Shown here: piece after piece, positions 8,974 to 20,413 of the stretch | Layout of the letters: every line of letters begins with the position of its first letter | Position numbering within the stretch: position 1 is the stretch's first letter | From: Leucocoprinus leucothites | Taxonomy: Eukaryota > Basidiomycota > Agaricomycetes > Agaricales > Agaricaceae | Reading direction: 5' to 3' | NCBI GenBank assembly: GCA_013368445.1 | Contig: JAACJO010000018.1 | Location: 372,001-436,000 of the forward strand | Length of the DNA stretch: 64,000 bases | Notes under the pieces: model-generated | The model's input: only the letters and a program-made list of their open reading frames with translations | What the model was told of the DNA's origin: nothing | The model's database searches: none | Position numbers and translations under genes: made by a program

Positions 8974-11675
8974 TCATGTCAAGAAAATATATCGAGGATC
9001 GTTGTCCCAAATTTCTCCGCCTTCAGTTTCTTGCTTGTGCTCCGTACTACTCTTCTCCTCCTCTTCCCGAGACGCTTGAGAACTCCTCTCCTGCATAATT
9101 CGTTGATTCCGTTTGTTCATCATGTTGAGTCTTGTGCGTGCTACAAAAGCAGTCCCTATGCATAGGGCCAGGCAGCTTGGAAGAAAAGGCGTGATTGTGA
9201 GTTTAGGAAAACTTGTGAAGTACTTACCCTGCAGCTATCGCATGACCGTTTCGGAACGAATCCTCTGGGTCAAAGTATACTTGAGGCGAGGCGCTGGATG
9301 CAAGAAGTTATGAGTTTTGAAGACTTGCCACGAATACATTTGGTAGCCCACATAGAAACACAGTTGGATATGGACACGATGAAAGCGGTTCCGACGCCCC
9401 GCTTGGACGTAGGTGAAAAAGTATTAGCAGCCCAGCTCCTAGGAGATGAGCCCAGTTAGCCACGACGCCCTTCAGATTCTGACTGATCAATATACTCACA
9501 TTACGAGTGGAAACAAGCTGTAATTCCCTCCAACAACGAGGAACAGTGCAAAATATGCTGCACCCACACTTTTCTCTGCTGATGTCGCGAGTATAATGTA
9601 TCCGATCAAAGAAAGAGCGGCAGAGAACATAATGTGGTATCCTCTATCCTTAGTGTAGTCGCTGTGCCAGGATTGAAGGTACACCATAAACCAACCGACA
9701 ACGTAAGGCGCGACAGTGAGTCCTTGCGCGTTGATTGAAGAGAACCCAAGACCCTTGATGAGCTGATTATCATGTAAGGAGGACGAACATCGGCGACACA
9801 GGAATATACACACCGTCGGGAGGAAATATGAGATCGTTGCAACTCCAACATTGACTATCATCAAAGATTGGATCTAAGGCCTTGCGAGATAAGTGTGACA
9901 AGATACTCACAGCTAGCATAGATAGTCATGAAAAGCCAAGCATTCGGGTCCGTTATTATAGCCTTAAAGCCTTGCCATCCAGTCATTCCACCGTGTGATT
10001 GAGGTTTATGGTCGCTGTTCAGCCGAGCTTGGGCTATAGCACGCTCACGAGGTGACAGGAATGATGCAGAAAAAGGGAAGGATGGCAGGAAGAGCAGGAC
10101 AACTGTACCCATAATAATCGTTGGAATGGCTTCAATCTGAACAAATGGGACGGTAAGCTGACGTAGGAAGAGGCACACAAATATGGCAGAAAACGTACAA
10201 GAAAGAGAAATTGCCACCTGCAAAATTGTAAGTATATCGAGGCAATCGAAGTGGGCATTTCTCACCCGGTCAAAAGTGATGTATGGGCGCGTACTAGACC
10301 AAACGCAAGTAGGCCCTACAAACTGAAGTCAGCGACGATGAGAACACACCACTAGATCGTGACTTACTCCGATAGCTCCAGGTAAGGTACCAGTCATACC
10401 AAGACTAGAGTGCGTGAACAACTCGAACTACACCGACAGAAGAGCAGACTCAACCTGATTCGGACCGCCAGCTCACTCCTGTAATCGTCTAAGTACACAT
10501 ATGATCCAGAGGTAGAGGATAACGCACCGCTTATACCAGAAAGACAAGTAATATATCACTCCAGCATAATATCCAGCTTCTCCGATCCCCATGAGTACCC
10601 TGCATCATTGTCAATCCTTGTCAATTCCTATCCTAGCAAAGACCATCGTACTCACCGCAAGACAAGTAAGGCAGCATAGCCTTTTGCATATGTGAAAGAG
10701 AGCGAACACAAGCCCCAAAATGTGAGCGACAAGAAAAAGCTGCAGGACCATGATCAAAACTATCGACTACAGAGCGGCTCATACCTACAATCTGTTGGCT
10801 CCGATGTATCGCTGCAGTACTAGGATGAAATTAGTCACAACAGACGTGCAAGCGCATCGAAGTTGAGAGTCTTACTGTTGGCCGGCATTTCGAGGAGGCC
10901 TGAAAGCTATCAGATGAAGCGGTGCACGTAATAGTACGAAGCTTACAGTATCCTACGTAGAAGATGCTAAGAGCGATCGTCCATTTCTGATTCGTGGTGA
11001 TGTCCTAGTAGACTTCTGAGCATACAACTCATGGGTATAAACAACCGAAAACTCACATAATTTTCGTTAAATGCTTGGATGACGTGGGCATTGCCACTGC
11101 ATATACCAAAGTCAGCACCATTTGAGCCTATTAATATCTCTCAACCAACATATTTGTGCGATCTTGACTGTTGTGTGAGTGGTAGGAGTAGATGAGAGTC
11201 AATGCAAGATGGCTCACCGAATTGATTGACTAAAGATCCTCAAGGAAGTTAAGCATCTGAAAGGAGCAGTTCGGATAGCACCACTTACAACAAAAACTAG
11301 GAACCAATCGTGAGCGACTCGACTACTGAGATTCTCATTCAATGAACTCCTCACCTGACGATAACCAAAGGGAGCACACCATTATCGATTTTCCGTTTCA
11401 CTCCCCTCTACAACCCCGTCAACTCGGAGATAACAAGTTCATAATACAAATCAGCGCACCTCTTCCTCAGGTGTATACTGTACGGTCTCAGCATCTTTGT
11501 GGACTGCCTCTGCCCACGCAAGGTCGAGAGGTGAAAAGAAGTGCTTTCTCTTCGCTTTGGATCCAATCGCATTCTGATGCAACGTCCCATCCTTAGCTTC
11601 CTGCTCTCGTTGTTTTATCTGGGTTTCATCTAGAGGTTGCATAGCTTCAGCGGAGCTCGTAGATGGAGCTGACAT
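8974..11675 (-). CDS. MFS anion:cation symporter, Dal5/TNA1-like (copy 1)
   Basis: Highly intron-split major facilitator gene. The start is MSAPSTSSAEA at 11675 and the stop at 8974-8976 follows the family's typical acidic tail (DNDPRYIF). Signatures after splicing are VKRKIDNGVLPLVIV, NQFDRTNIGNAH (end of TM1), a LEMPAN-type TM2 region, GWQFLFLIEAIPT, SPRERAIAQARLN in the central loop, NAQGLTVAPYVVGW, RGYHIMFSA and VSIASPQVYFDPEDS. The family imports carboxylates such as allantoate, nicotinate or pantothenate; the substrate cannot be told from sequence. TM1 is encoded by three successive micro-exons: 11289-11296 (8 nt), 11218-11229 (12 nt) and 11150-11162 (13 nt). With these included I found no disabling change, so the copy looks functional. 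Confidence 0.82.
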
Positions 11676-12018
11676 TTTGAAATCAATACGGCTCGGAGGA
11701 AAGGAAGAGAGGAAGATTGGGTCATTGTTAATTTGGTATTTGAAGCTTTGAGCGTGTGGGAAGGGTGTGGAGGAACTGGGGCAATAGACATCGCGCGTGA
11801 CCTTGAAGAGCCTAATCATGGAGAAGACCGCCGTCCTGTTGAGGTGTTCCGCATCCACGGAATGTCGCAGCCTATAGGTTCACGCCGTACCGGAACAAAG
11901 AGAATTCAAGAATAGGTCACCTGAGCGAAATAAGCAATGACTGACCTAAGCCCTCCCCAGCCTGAATTAGAGTTGATGTTGACCTAGATGTATGTAATCC
12001 CGTGTCATGACAGGGCTC
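11676..12018. other. 5' flank of permease 1
   Basis: Upstream region conserved with 16127-16478, the flank of permease 2, including the pyrimidine-rich stretch just before the start codon. It separates the permease from the 3' end of the decayed unknown gene. No separate gene was seen. Confidence 0.5.
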
Positions 12019-12843
12019 AAAGGATCATCACTCCTGTGGACTTATGGTCTCGGGAAAAAAGTTTGGTGCCGACGAATAGACGGATTCTATGCTTCCCTGC
12101 CTCAAAGGACTACAGGCATGAAAGATATGTCGGAGCTGGAGGGATCGTGGCCAGTGATGATAAATTTTAAAATAGTCAACAGAAGAAATGGAAACGAAAG
12201 ATGGGAACGCAGAGTCGTCGCTAACTGTAACAGAGTACTGGGTGAGCCTCAGCCTCGGACAGAATGAATCTGCATGGTCGTGGTATTCGGAGAAGAGAGA
12301 CTACTGTGACACTCGTGCATGACGCCGATCTACAGGGTAGTGTGACTAGGCTATTTAAAAAATCATCTCGGTTACAACGCTTGTGCCATCAGCTGCGTTT
12401 GTGGGAGTTGTCCTTGAGGAGCTGATCGACTTCTCCACAGATGGAGATGGGACAGTGTGAAAGTATACCAAGACTTGGAAAACTGCAGCAGTTGTCCACG
12501 TTAGTTCATCTGTTCGGACAATGGTTGGAGATGCAGGAATATCCTGTACAGAAGATAGCAGCGCGGCTGATGTAGATTCCTGTCATAAAAGTTTGCCCCA
12601 GATTGGGATTATTCACGAACAACGGTCGTGCTCGGCAAAGTCATTGAGTGGTAGCATGTAGTATGATGGAACCAAAATATGTGACTAATTGTAATCAGAT
12701 TAAGGCATCAACAAGAGGAACGAAATAGTTACATGGGGTACTACGTGGTTCAAGGGCCGATGATCAAGTTTCCTTTTTTCAGAATGGGTACCCTCGCGGT
12801 TATTGAAAGCCAGGGTCAGCTTGCGCTTGGGGGCCGGACTGAA
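12019..12843 (-). pseudogene. Decayed, truncated copy of the 16479-17637 unknown gene
   Basis: Matches the intact gene from its 3' end (12019 versus 16479) up to the duplication breakpoint near 12844, which corresponds to about 17264. The N-terminal ~125 codons are therefore missing. Frames are broken by small indels, a larger internal loss relative to 16770-16860, and the 151-bp element at 12226-12376. No continuous ORF remains. Confidence 0.8.
12226..12376. mobile_element. MITE-like element with terminal inverted repeats
   Basis: In unit B the sequence CGCTAACGCTTGTG is continuous near 16680. In unit A the same site reads CGCTAAC, then 151 bp, then ACGCTTGTG. The inserted block starts TGTAACAGAG and ends CTCGGTTACA, whose reverse complement TGTAACCGAG matches the start at 9 of 10 positions. 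The flanks show a 2-3 bp (AC or AAC) target duplication. It has no ORF. This fits a non-autonomous DNA transposon; the superfamily is uncertain. Confidence 0.65.
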
Positions 12844-12844
12844 A

Positions 12845-13085
12845 GTAGGTTGACGAAGTTCTGACGTGTTCCAGGATACCAGAGAGGAGGGGCGTATTGT
12901 TCTAAAGGGTCGTAAGTTGCACTAGGAATAGAGTGGGCTAATAGCTAGTGAAGTCCTTGGAAATCATTCTTAGCCAGAGCTTGATGTATACGAGAGAACC
13001 CTCATACCAGCTTTGTTGGACACCATTTTAATATTTTCTTCATGGTCGACGTGTGTCTTTCGGATGGAGTGATCGGTGGTCGATA
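12845..13085 (-). pseudogene. NACHT gene 5' remnant
   Basis: Aligns with 7508-7730 of the intact NACHT gene, covering the exon 2 start, intron 1 and part of exon 1. The segment matching about 7730-7840, including the ATG, is deleted, and the Walker-containing part was never copied. It cannot encode a NACHT protein. It abuts the truncated unknown gene at 12844, making a chimeric junction. Confidence 0.8.
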
Positions 13086-13420
13086 GGGGTGCTCAACCCC
13101 TGGGTTGCAATGCGTGAACCCCATCCTCACCCAAAGAACCTAGCAGAAAGGCTCGAGCGGCAAGTATGAACTGAAAACTCTACCATGCCCAGTGGGTGAT
13201 AATACACGTGATACATCTTTCCTCTCTTTGGATTCAACATTTGTATCCCGCTTCTCACAAGCAATCAACGTGCTAAGACGGGAACTTGGGGGGAAATTTA
13301 TATCGAGAACTCAGGAGGCCATGCAAGAAGTTAGGCAGCCAGACAAGTAGAATGATCGAGACAAAGGAAAAGTACAAAGCAACCAGTACAGGAAACACAT
13401 GTGCCTCGACTTCACCTTAA
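13086..13420. other. Spacer downstream of permease 2
   Basis: Shortened counterpart of 7841-8973. It lacks the 579-bp insertion and about 200 bp further on. No gene was seen. Confidence 0.5.
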
Positions 13421-16126
13421 TCATGTCAGGAAAACATAACGAGGATCGTCGTCCCAAACCTCTCCACCCTCACCTTCCTGCCTAGCCTCTGTACTACCCT
13501 TCTCCTCCTCTTCCCGAGATGCCCGAGAACTCCTCTCCTGCAAAATTCGTTGATTCCGTTTGTTCATCATGTTGAGTCTTGTGCGGGTTAAAAAAGTAGT
13601 TATGATACATAGGGCCAGGCATCTTGGAACAAAAAGTGTCATCGGGAGTTTAGGGAAGCTTGTGAAGCGCTTACCCTGCAGCTATCGCGTGGCCCTTTCG
13701 GAACGAATCCTCTGGGTCGAAGTACACTTGAGGCGAAGCACTGGATATAACCGTGAACTCCGACGACTCGCCACAAATAGATTGGATTACCCACATAGAA
13801 ACACAGTTAGATATTGACACGATGAAAGCAGTTCCAACACCCCGCTTGGATGTAGGTGAAAATGTATTAGCAGCCCAGCTCCTACGATGCGAGTCCAATC
13901 AGTCATGATATTCTTCAAACTTTGAATGAACCACTGCATACTCACATTACGAGCGGAAACAGACTATAATTCCCTCCAACAACAAGGAACAGTGCGAAAT
14001 ACGCAGCACCCACGCTTTTCTCTGCTGACGTCGCGAGAATAATGTAGCCGATCAAAGAAAGAGTGGCAGAGAACATGATATGGTATCCTCTATCCTTGGT
14101 GTAGTCGCTGTGCCAGGATTGAAGGTATACCATAAACCAGCCGACAACGTAAGGCGCGACGGTGAGTCCTTGCGCGTTGATAGAAGAGAACCCAAGACCC
14201 TTGATGAGCTGAATATCATGTAAGGAAGACGAACATTGGCGACATAGGGATATACATACGGTCGGGAGGAAATACGAAACCGTTGCAACCCCGACATTGA
14301 CTATCATCGAAGATCAGGTCTACAACTTTCTGAAATAAGTGCGACAAAGTACTCACAACTAGCGTAGATAGTCATGAAAAGCCAAGCATTCGGCTCCGCT
14401 ATTATAGCCTTAAAACCTTGCCATCCAGTCATTCCTCCGTGCGACTGAGGTTTATGGTCGCCGTTCAGCCTAGCTTGAGCTATAGCGCGCTCACGAGGTG
14501 ACAAGAATGGTGCAGAGAAAGGGAAGGAGGGGAGAAAGAACAGGATAACTATGCCCATAATAATTGTAGGAATGGCTTCAATCTAAACGAATGAGATGGT
14601 AAGCCGACATAGGAAGAGGTGCATGAGTATGACAGGAAACGCACAAGAAAGAGAAATTGCCATCTGGAAAATTGTGAGCATAGCGAGATAATAGCGGAAA
14701 GGATTGCTCACCCAGTTAAAAGCGATGTGCGGGCGCGCACTAGGCCAAACGCGAGTAGCCCCTATAAACTGAAGTCAGCGATGACAAGAGCACTGCTAAG
14801 TGGATTGTGACTTGCCCCAATAGCTCCGGGTAGGGTACCAGTCATACATAGACTAAAGTATGTGAACAACTCAAGCTACACCGACAGAAGAGCAAACTCA
14901 ACCTGATTCGGACCGCAAGCTCACTCCTGTAATTGTCTAAATACACGTAAGATCCAGAAGTAGAGGGTAACACACCGTTTATACCAGAAGGACAAATAAT
15001 ATATCATTCCAGCATAATATCCAGCTTCTCCGATCCCCATGAGCACCCTATATCACTGTCAATCCCTAATCCATATCCCGAAGACCATCATACTCACCGC
15101 AAGACAAGTAAGGCGGCATAGCCTTTTGCGTACGTGAATGACAGTGAACATAGGCCCCAGAAAGTGAGCGACAAGAAAAAGCTGGAGAAACGACATGCGT
15201 AAAGTTATCTCGACTACGAGCGAGTCATACTTACAATCTGTTGGCTCCGATGTGGCGCTGCAGTACTAGGGTGAAATCAGCCTTACCATGCAGAAGCGCA
15301 TCAGAGTTGAGAGCCTTACTATTGGCGGGCATTTCGAGGAGACCTAGAAGCTGTCAAACGAAGCAATGTGCAAGGTAGTAACGTGAAACTCACAGTATCC
15401 TACGTAGAAAATACTGAGAGCTATCGTCCATTTCTGATTCGTGGTGATGCCCTAGGTGGTCTTTTGAACATACGGCTCATGCGTACAAACAACCAAAAAC
15501 TCACATAATTCTCGTTGAAGGCCTGGATGACATGTGCATTGCCACTATACATGCCAAAGTCAGTACTGTTTAAGCCCATCAAAATCCCTCCACTAACATA
15601 TTTGTGCGATCTTGACAATTGCATGAGCGGTGAGCGGTAAATGAGGTTTGATATAGGATAACTTACCGAATTGATTGACTGAAGGTCATCAAGGAAGTTA
15701 AGCATCCGGAAGAAGCAGCTCAGGCTGTACCACTTACAACAATAGCTGAGAAGGAATCATGAGCAATTCGACTGAGAATCCCTCGTTTGATGAACTCCTC
15801 ACCTGACGATAACCAAAGGGAGCACACCGTTATCGATTTTCCGTTTCACTCTCCACTGCAAACTCCGTCGTTAGCTGGAGATAACAGGCTCATAGCGCAT
15901 ATCGGCGTACCTCTTCCTCAGGTGTGTATTGCACGGTCTCAGCATCTTTGTGAACTGCTTCTGCCCAAGCAGGATCTAGAGGTGAAAAGAAGTGCTTTCT
16001 CTTCACTTTAGATCCAATCGCATTCTGATGCAACGTCCCATCCTTAGCTTCCTGCCCCCGTTGTTTTATCTGGGCCTCATCCAAAGGCTGCGTGGCTTCC
16101 GCTGAGTTCGTAGATGGAGCCGACAT
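13421..16126 (-). CDS. MFS anion:cation symporter, Dal5/TNA1-like (copy 2)
   Basis: Tandem paralogue of permease 1 with the same exon pattern. It starts MSAPSTNSAEA at 16126 and ends in GGEVWDDDPRYVF at 13421-13423. Exons give VKRKIDNGVLPLVIV, then the micro-exons 15738-15745 (8 nt), 15667-15678 (12 nt) and 15598-15610 (13 nt), which complete NQFDRTNIGNAH. Later exons give GLLAFGLVRARTSLLTG, SPRERAIAQARLN, NAQGLTVAPYVVGW, RGYHIMFSA and VSIASPQVYFDPEDS. Splice sites are kept although introns have diverged. It looks functional. Differences from copy 1 are scattered, so the two may differ in substrate or regulation; the sequence cannot settle this. Confidence 0.82.
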
Positions 16127-16478
16127 TTTGAAGCCAACCCAGTTTAGAGGGGAGGAAGGGAGGAAGATTGGGTCATTGTTGAGTTGGTATTTGAAGCTTT
16201 GAGCATGTGTGAAGGGTATGGAAGAACTGGAGCAATAGATGTCGCGTGTGACCTTGGAGAGCCTGATTGTGGAGAAGAATACCGTCCCTCGAGGTGTTCC
16301 GCATCCATGAGATGTCTTGGCCTATAGATTCACGGCGTACCGGAACAAAGAAGATAATTCAAAAAGGGGTCACCTGAATGAAATAAGCGACGACTGACCT
16401 AAGCTCTTCTAAGCCCGAATCGGGGATGACGTTGATCGGCTGAACCCAAACACATGTATTTCCAACTTGTAACCAGGC
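16127..16478. other. 5' flank of permease 2
   Basis: Conserved with 11676-12018. It is the intergenic segment between permease 2 and the 3' end of the unknown gene and probably holds the permease promoter. Confidence 0.5.
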
Positions 16479-17637
16479 TCAAAGGATCATCACTCCTCTA
16501 GATTTATGGTCGAGCAAAACGAGTTTGGCGCCGACGAATAGACGGACCTTGTGCTCCCCTGCTTCAAAGGACCAGGCATGGAAGATATGTCGGAGCTGGA
16601 GGGATCGTGGCCAGTCATGATAGATTTTGAAATGATCAACGGAAGAAATGGAAACGGAAGATGAAGACGCGGAGCCGCCGCTAACGCTTGTGTCGGCTGC
16701 GTCTGTGGGAATTGTCATCGAGACGCGGATTGACTTCTCCACAAATGGAGATGGGACTGTGTGAAAGGATAATCCGAGTGGACCAAGATTTCCAGCATCG
16801 CGAAGTCCGATGAGAAATTCCCAAAACTTGATAATTGCGGCAGTTGTCCATGCGATCTCGTTCGTTTGGGTAATGGTTGGAGATGCAGGAAGATCCTGTA
16901 CAGGATCCAATAGTACGCCTGACGTAGATTCCGGCCATAAAAGTTTACCACGGATCGGGATTATCCACGAACAACGATCGTGCTCGTCGAGGTCATTGAG
17001 TGGTAGCTTGTATGGTGAAATCATGATTGGGTTGGATTTTCGGTAGGACGGGATTTTGATTTGGCGACTCGAAACCCGAGGAAGTAGGGGAACTAAGATA
17101 TGTGGCTAACTGTAGATCAGATTAAGGCATCAACAAGAGGAATGAAATGGTTACATGGGGTACTACGTGGTTCAAAGGCCTGTGATCAAGCTTCCTCTTC
17201 TTTGTAGGATGGGTACCCTCGCGGTCAGTGGATACTGGAGTCAACTCGCGCTTAGGAGCCGGACCAAAATCGGTGCATGTGAAGTCTGCAAGGTCTTGCA
17301 AACTAAATATCTCGCTCGCATCCAGTGGTGAGCCCCATTCCTTCAGTTCTGTCGACCTTGTTCCCGCAATGAACGGTGGGGTTGAGGAATACAAAAATTG
17401 AGCTGAGTTACATGAATGAGTTTTATGAGGCTCAACGACAACGGCGTGAAACATACGATAGCATTTGGATTCAGGCAGGGCTGTAAGACCATTTAGAGAA
17501 TGCCACAGCTTCTTGTCAAGTCCCCGATAGACCAGATTTCGACCTTGCTCGAGTAGTAGAGACTGAGAAGGGCCCGAAGCCTCCTTGGAGAAATGGTGGA
17601 CGGTTACATTTAGCGGACTATCAGAGCTGTGGTTCAT
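16479..17637 (-). CDS. Conserved-looking protein of unknown function
   Basis: Two exons joined by a 49-bp intron (17106-17154) give 369 aa in a single frame, so what looks like two ORFs is one gene. The N-terminal half contains QGRNLVYRGLDKKLWHSL and a basic patch (PTKKRKLDH) that could be a nuclear signal. The C-terminal half contains DEHDRCSWIIPIRGKL, the tract NLGPLGLSFH, a Ser-rich loop, and HAWSFEAGEHKVRLFVGAKLVLLD. I recall similar lineage-restricted basidiomycete proteins without assigned function and assign none. It is divergent from BTN1, with about 350 bp between the starts. A second, broken copy is at 12019-12843. Confidence 0.7.
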
Positions 17638-17990
17638 TTGCTATTTTGCGCAAGCAATCTAGCTTAGTTAGCGTCTTGCTCGGCGAAGAAGATCAGGATT
17701 TCAGTGGCCCTTCCGAAAGAAACGAGACGCAAACGTCAACCACGTTCACCCAAAGAAGCTTTCATTCTACTGTGGGAATCATGACGTACGTAAGTCGTGT
17801 GACCAAATAAGCACCGCCACACCACCACGTGCCTACGACAGAACCTTGAAGCGGTGGGGACTCGGTACTTTGTCCACAACTCCCATTCGCAGTCTCCTGT
17901 GATAATCTCCTTATCCAGTACTATGATTCTAGGCTGAGGAAGGACTCTGAATACAAGTCACATAATCCTATCATCGATATTTCGTTCCAA
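17638..17990. promoter_or_regulatory. Divergent promoter region, unknown gene / BTN1
   Basis: Shared upstream region of about 350 bp between two divergently oriented start codons. It contains a CACGTG palindrome near 17825 and pyrimidine-rich tracts. Assignment is from gene arrangement only. Confidence 0.4.
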
Positions 17991-20075
17991 ATGCATCCAA
18001 CGTTCGCCGCCTCGGTTGGTGGTCGCGAGCTTGAGCTGGAGAATGACCGTTTACTGAACGACCAAGCAGAAACCAGCGATACTGCAGATATAGCAGCACA
18101 GAAAAGTGAGTCCGACTTGTAGAGTGACTATTCAATACATTTAATCTTCTATCTGAAGCTCGGGAACGTCGGCTTTTGCGTAATCTGGCAATTTCGTTCT
18201 TCCTCTTTGGTCTCTTCAACAATGGTCTGTCTTACCTGTTAATCATACAGTCGTGATTGTACTGAAGTCAGTGTAGTGCTTTATGTTATTATTCTCTCCG
18301 CGGCACTAGATCTTGTGCCTCCATCAACACCCAAAGGCATTATAGCGTTCTGTAATATCGCACCAGCACTTGTGGCGAAGGTTGGATGGCCCTACATATT
18401 GAAGGGCCGAATACGCTATGCCAAGCGACTGATAGGCTGTTGTGTGTTGAGTATGAGCGGAATGATTGTGAGCCCCCTTTCTTTTTCCGCTGCGGTCATT
18501 TGTTCTTACTGTTACTAGGTTGTGGCGCTGTTTGAGTCCCTTTCCATGAGGTTAATTGGAATCAGCCTGGCTTCTTTGTCCTCTGGTGCGTATGTTCCAA
18601 AGTCTATTCTGCTCACCATGAAGCTCATCTCGTCACTAAGGCCTGGGTGAATTGACTTTCCTGCAGTTGTCGACAACCTATTCCCCTCCCTCAGTTGGTG
18701 GTCACGGTGTTGGGTTCGTATTCATTGTAGCTTCCGTTAACCCCTTTCAAGCCTGTTCCTAGATATTTCGCCTCCGGAACAGGTGCAGCCGGCCTTGCTG
18801 GGGCTTTCCTCTGGTGGGAACTCCGCAAGTTCGGAGTTCGGTTTGGTGTTGGTATCTCCTCGGTACGTCCTCTCTACTTGGATTGAATGAGCTTTCTAAG
18901 AGTTTTCTCGCCAGGTCATGCCCCTCGTCATTCCCCTCACCTACTTCTTCCTCCTGCCCCACAACACAGCCTTTCTCTTTTCTCACTCTCCAGCAAGCTA
19001 CGAGGATCAGATCAGCCCATCTGATGTCGTGTCCGGTTTGCCTTACACGCCTCTTGCAACGAATGAAGATGACATTCGAGAAGAGGAAGGTACGCTGGCC
19101 CCAGGCCCCAAGCGAAAGGTTGCGCTCAGCTTGGACGATAAATGGCGTCTCGTTAAACCTTTATTGATGAGATACATGCTTCCACTCTGTGAGTGTGACT
19201 TGTTGCTCGACTTACCCCTCGATTCTTTCTGATACCTTGCTTAGTTTCTGTATATCTAGTACGTTCACCTTTTTGCTAGCTCAAGACCCTGCTAATGAAG
19301 GCACTCCAAAATAGTTCGAATACACTATAAATCAGGTCCGTTTTTCGAAGTTTAGTCCTCCCCGCCACGCGCTCAAGTACATCGGTGTCAACAGGGTATT
19401 GCTCCAACTCTACTTTATCCCGTACCCTCTCCGGAAGGACACTGGCTATTGAGCAAGATCATACATTCCGTTAGAGATTATTACCCATTTTGGCAGGTTT
19501 GTCGTTCTGCTCCCATCCGCACTTCCTAGTTTAGACTCATGACATTTGTCGTTGTTGCGCCTAGCTGGTCTATCAAGCAACCGTCTTCCTCTCTCGGTCC
19601 TCGATTTCCTTTGGCCTGCCCGCACTTCCTGCACGCCTTCTCCCTATACCTGCGATCGTACAAGCCGCCATCCTTTCGCTACTCGCTCTTGAGTCCGCAT
19701 ATGGATTTTTCTCAAACGAGGCAGAGGCGATCAATGTATTCTTCGTGTTTGTGCTCATCAGCATTGAGGGTATATGCGGTGGTCTTGCATAGTCAGTTAA
19801 CCGTTTCTTCTTTGGCATACGTTGTCATCAAGGCATCTGACCGACAATCATGTTATAGCGTAAACGTATTCTATCGCGTGAATCAAGAACAACCAGATCC
19901 GGATTTGAATCACGACCTTGAGCGGATGAAGCAAGAGAAGGAGTTTAAGATTGGGTCTATTGGTTTTGCGGATTCCTCGGGCATTTTGTTTGCTTCGATC
20001 TTGGCGGTGCCGACTGAGGTTCAACTGTGCAATGCGCAGATTCGTAGGGGAAAGACGCTTTGTAAAGGTCTTTAG
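17991..20075 (+). CDS. BTN1: Battenin / CLN3-family lysosomal (vacuolar) membrane protein
   Basis: About ten exons. The start MHPTFAASVGG at 17991 leads into a hydrophilic N-terminus, then RNLAISFFLFGLFNNVLYVIIL, GIIAFCNIAPALVAKVGWPY, the tract GLGELTFLQL, YFASGTGAAGLAGAFLWWE, a cytosolic loop with DKWRLVKPLLMRYMLPL, YYPFWQLVYQATVFLSRSS, ISIEGICGGLAYVNVFYRV, and the closing FKIGSIGFADSSGI and VPTEVQLCNAQIRRGKTLCKG. These are hallmarks of CLN3/Btn1, a multi-pass vacuolar protein tied to pH and amino-acid homeostasis. Short introns interrupt it, for example near 18105-18159, 18225-18278, 18470-18519 and 19800-19840. All joins I tested stay in frame and the C-terminus is complete. Confidence 0.93.
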
Positions 20076-20413
20076 CGTTAAATAAGCTACAGTATTTTCA
20101 ATTGTAAAACTCAGATATCTTATCCTGAACTTAACAGATACTGCTGTGTTGAACTTGGCGTGCCGATTCTTTGACTTGTGGCGAAATTGAAACATATATT
20201 TTCTCTATATCAAAGGTCTGGGTCTAGAAGACCAAACAAGGGAGCAGACCCAACACTCCGGAAGCAAACTTGACCTTGAGCCCCGAAACCATCCAATCGA
20301 CTACGCCTCCAAGATCACCAATGCCCCAGGCCCATTAAACAAATCCTTCACCTCAACCTACCTCAACCCATTCAGCAACGAATGGTAATTCCTCTGCTTG
20401 GCTCAAGGCAGAC
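20076..20413. other. Intergenic, nothing recognised
   Basis: Convergent 3' region between BTN1 and the first F-box gene. Nothing beyond 3' UTR-like sequence was recognised. Confidence 0.45.

Larger units (their letters stand above)
7508..12844. repeat. Tandem duplication 1, left unit (A)
   Basis: This segment matches 12845-17264 in the same order and orientation: NACHT 5' part, spacer, permease, unknown gene. Anchors seen by eye include the shared run around 7508-7670 and 12845-13030, the permease genes, and 12013 aligned with 16474. The left boundary lies inside NACHT exon 2 and the right boundary corresponds to about 17264 inside the unknown gene. The copies have diverged in introns and spacers, so the event is not recent. 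Unit A carries two insertions that unit B lacks. Confidence 0.85.
12845..17264. repeat. Tandem duplication 1, right unit (B)
   Basis: Direct repeat of 7508-12844. It begins inside NACHT sequence, has lost parts of the spacer, and carries permease 2 and the 3' two-thirds of the intact unknown gene. It continues seamlessly beyond 17264 into the unique 5' end of that gene, as expected of a simple tandem duplication. Confidence 0.85.

Noticed and set aside
8974..11675. Permease 1 as a pseudogene
   Set aside because: Apparent stops in the N-terminal region vanish once the 8-, 12- and 13-nt micro-exons and their GT-AG introns are recognised.
16479..17637. Two separate genes at 16479-17024 and 17122-17637
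   Set aside because: A 49-bp GT-AG intron (17106-17154) joins them in one frame.
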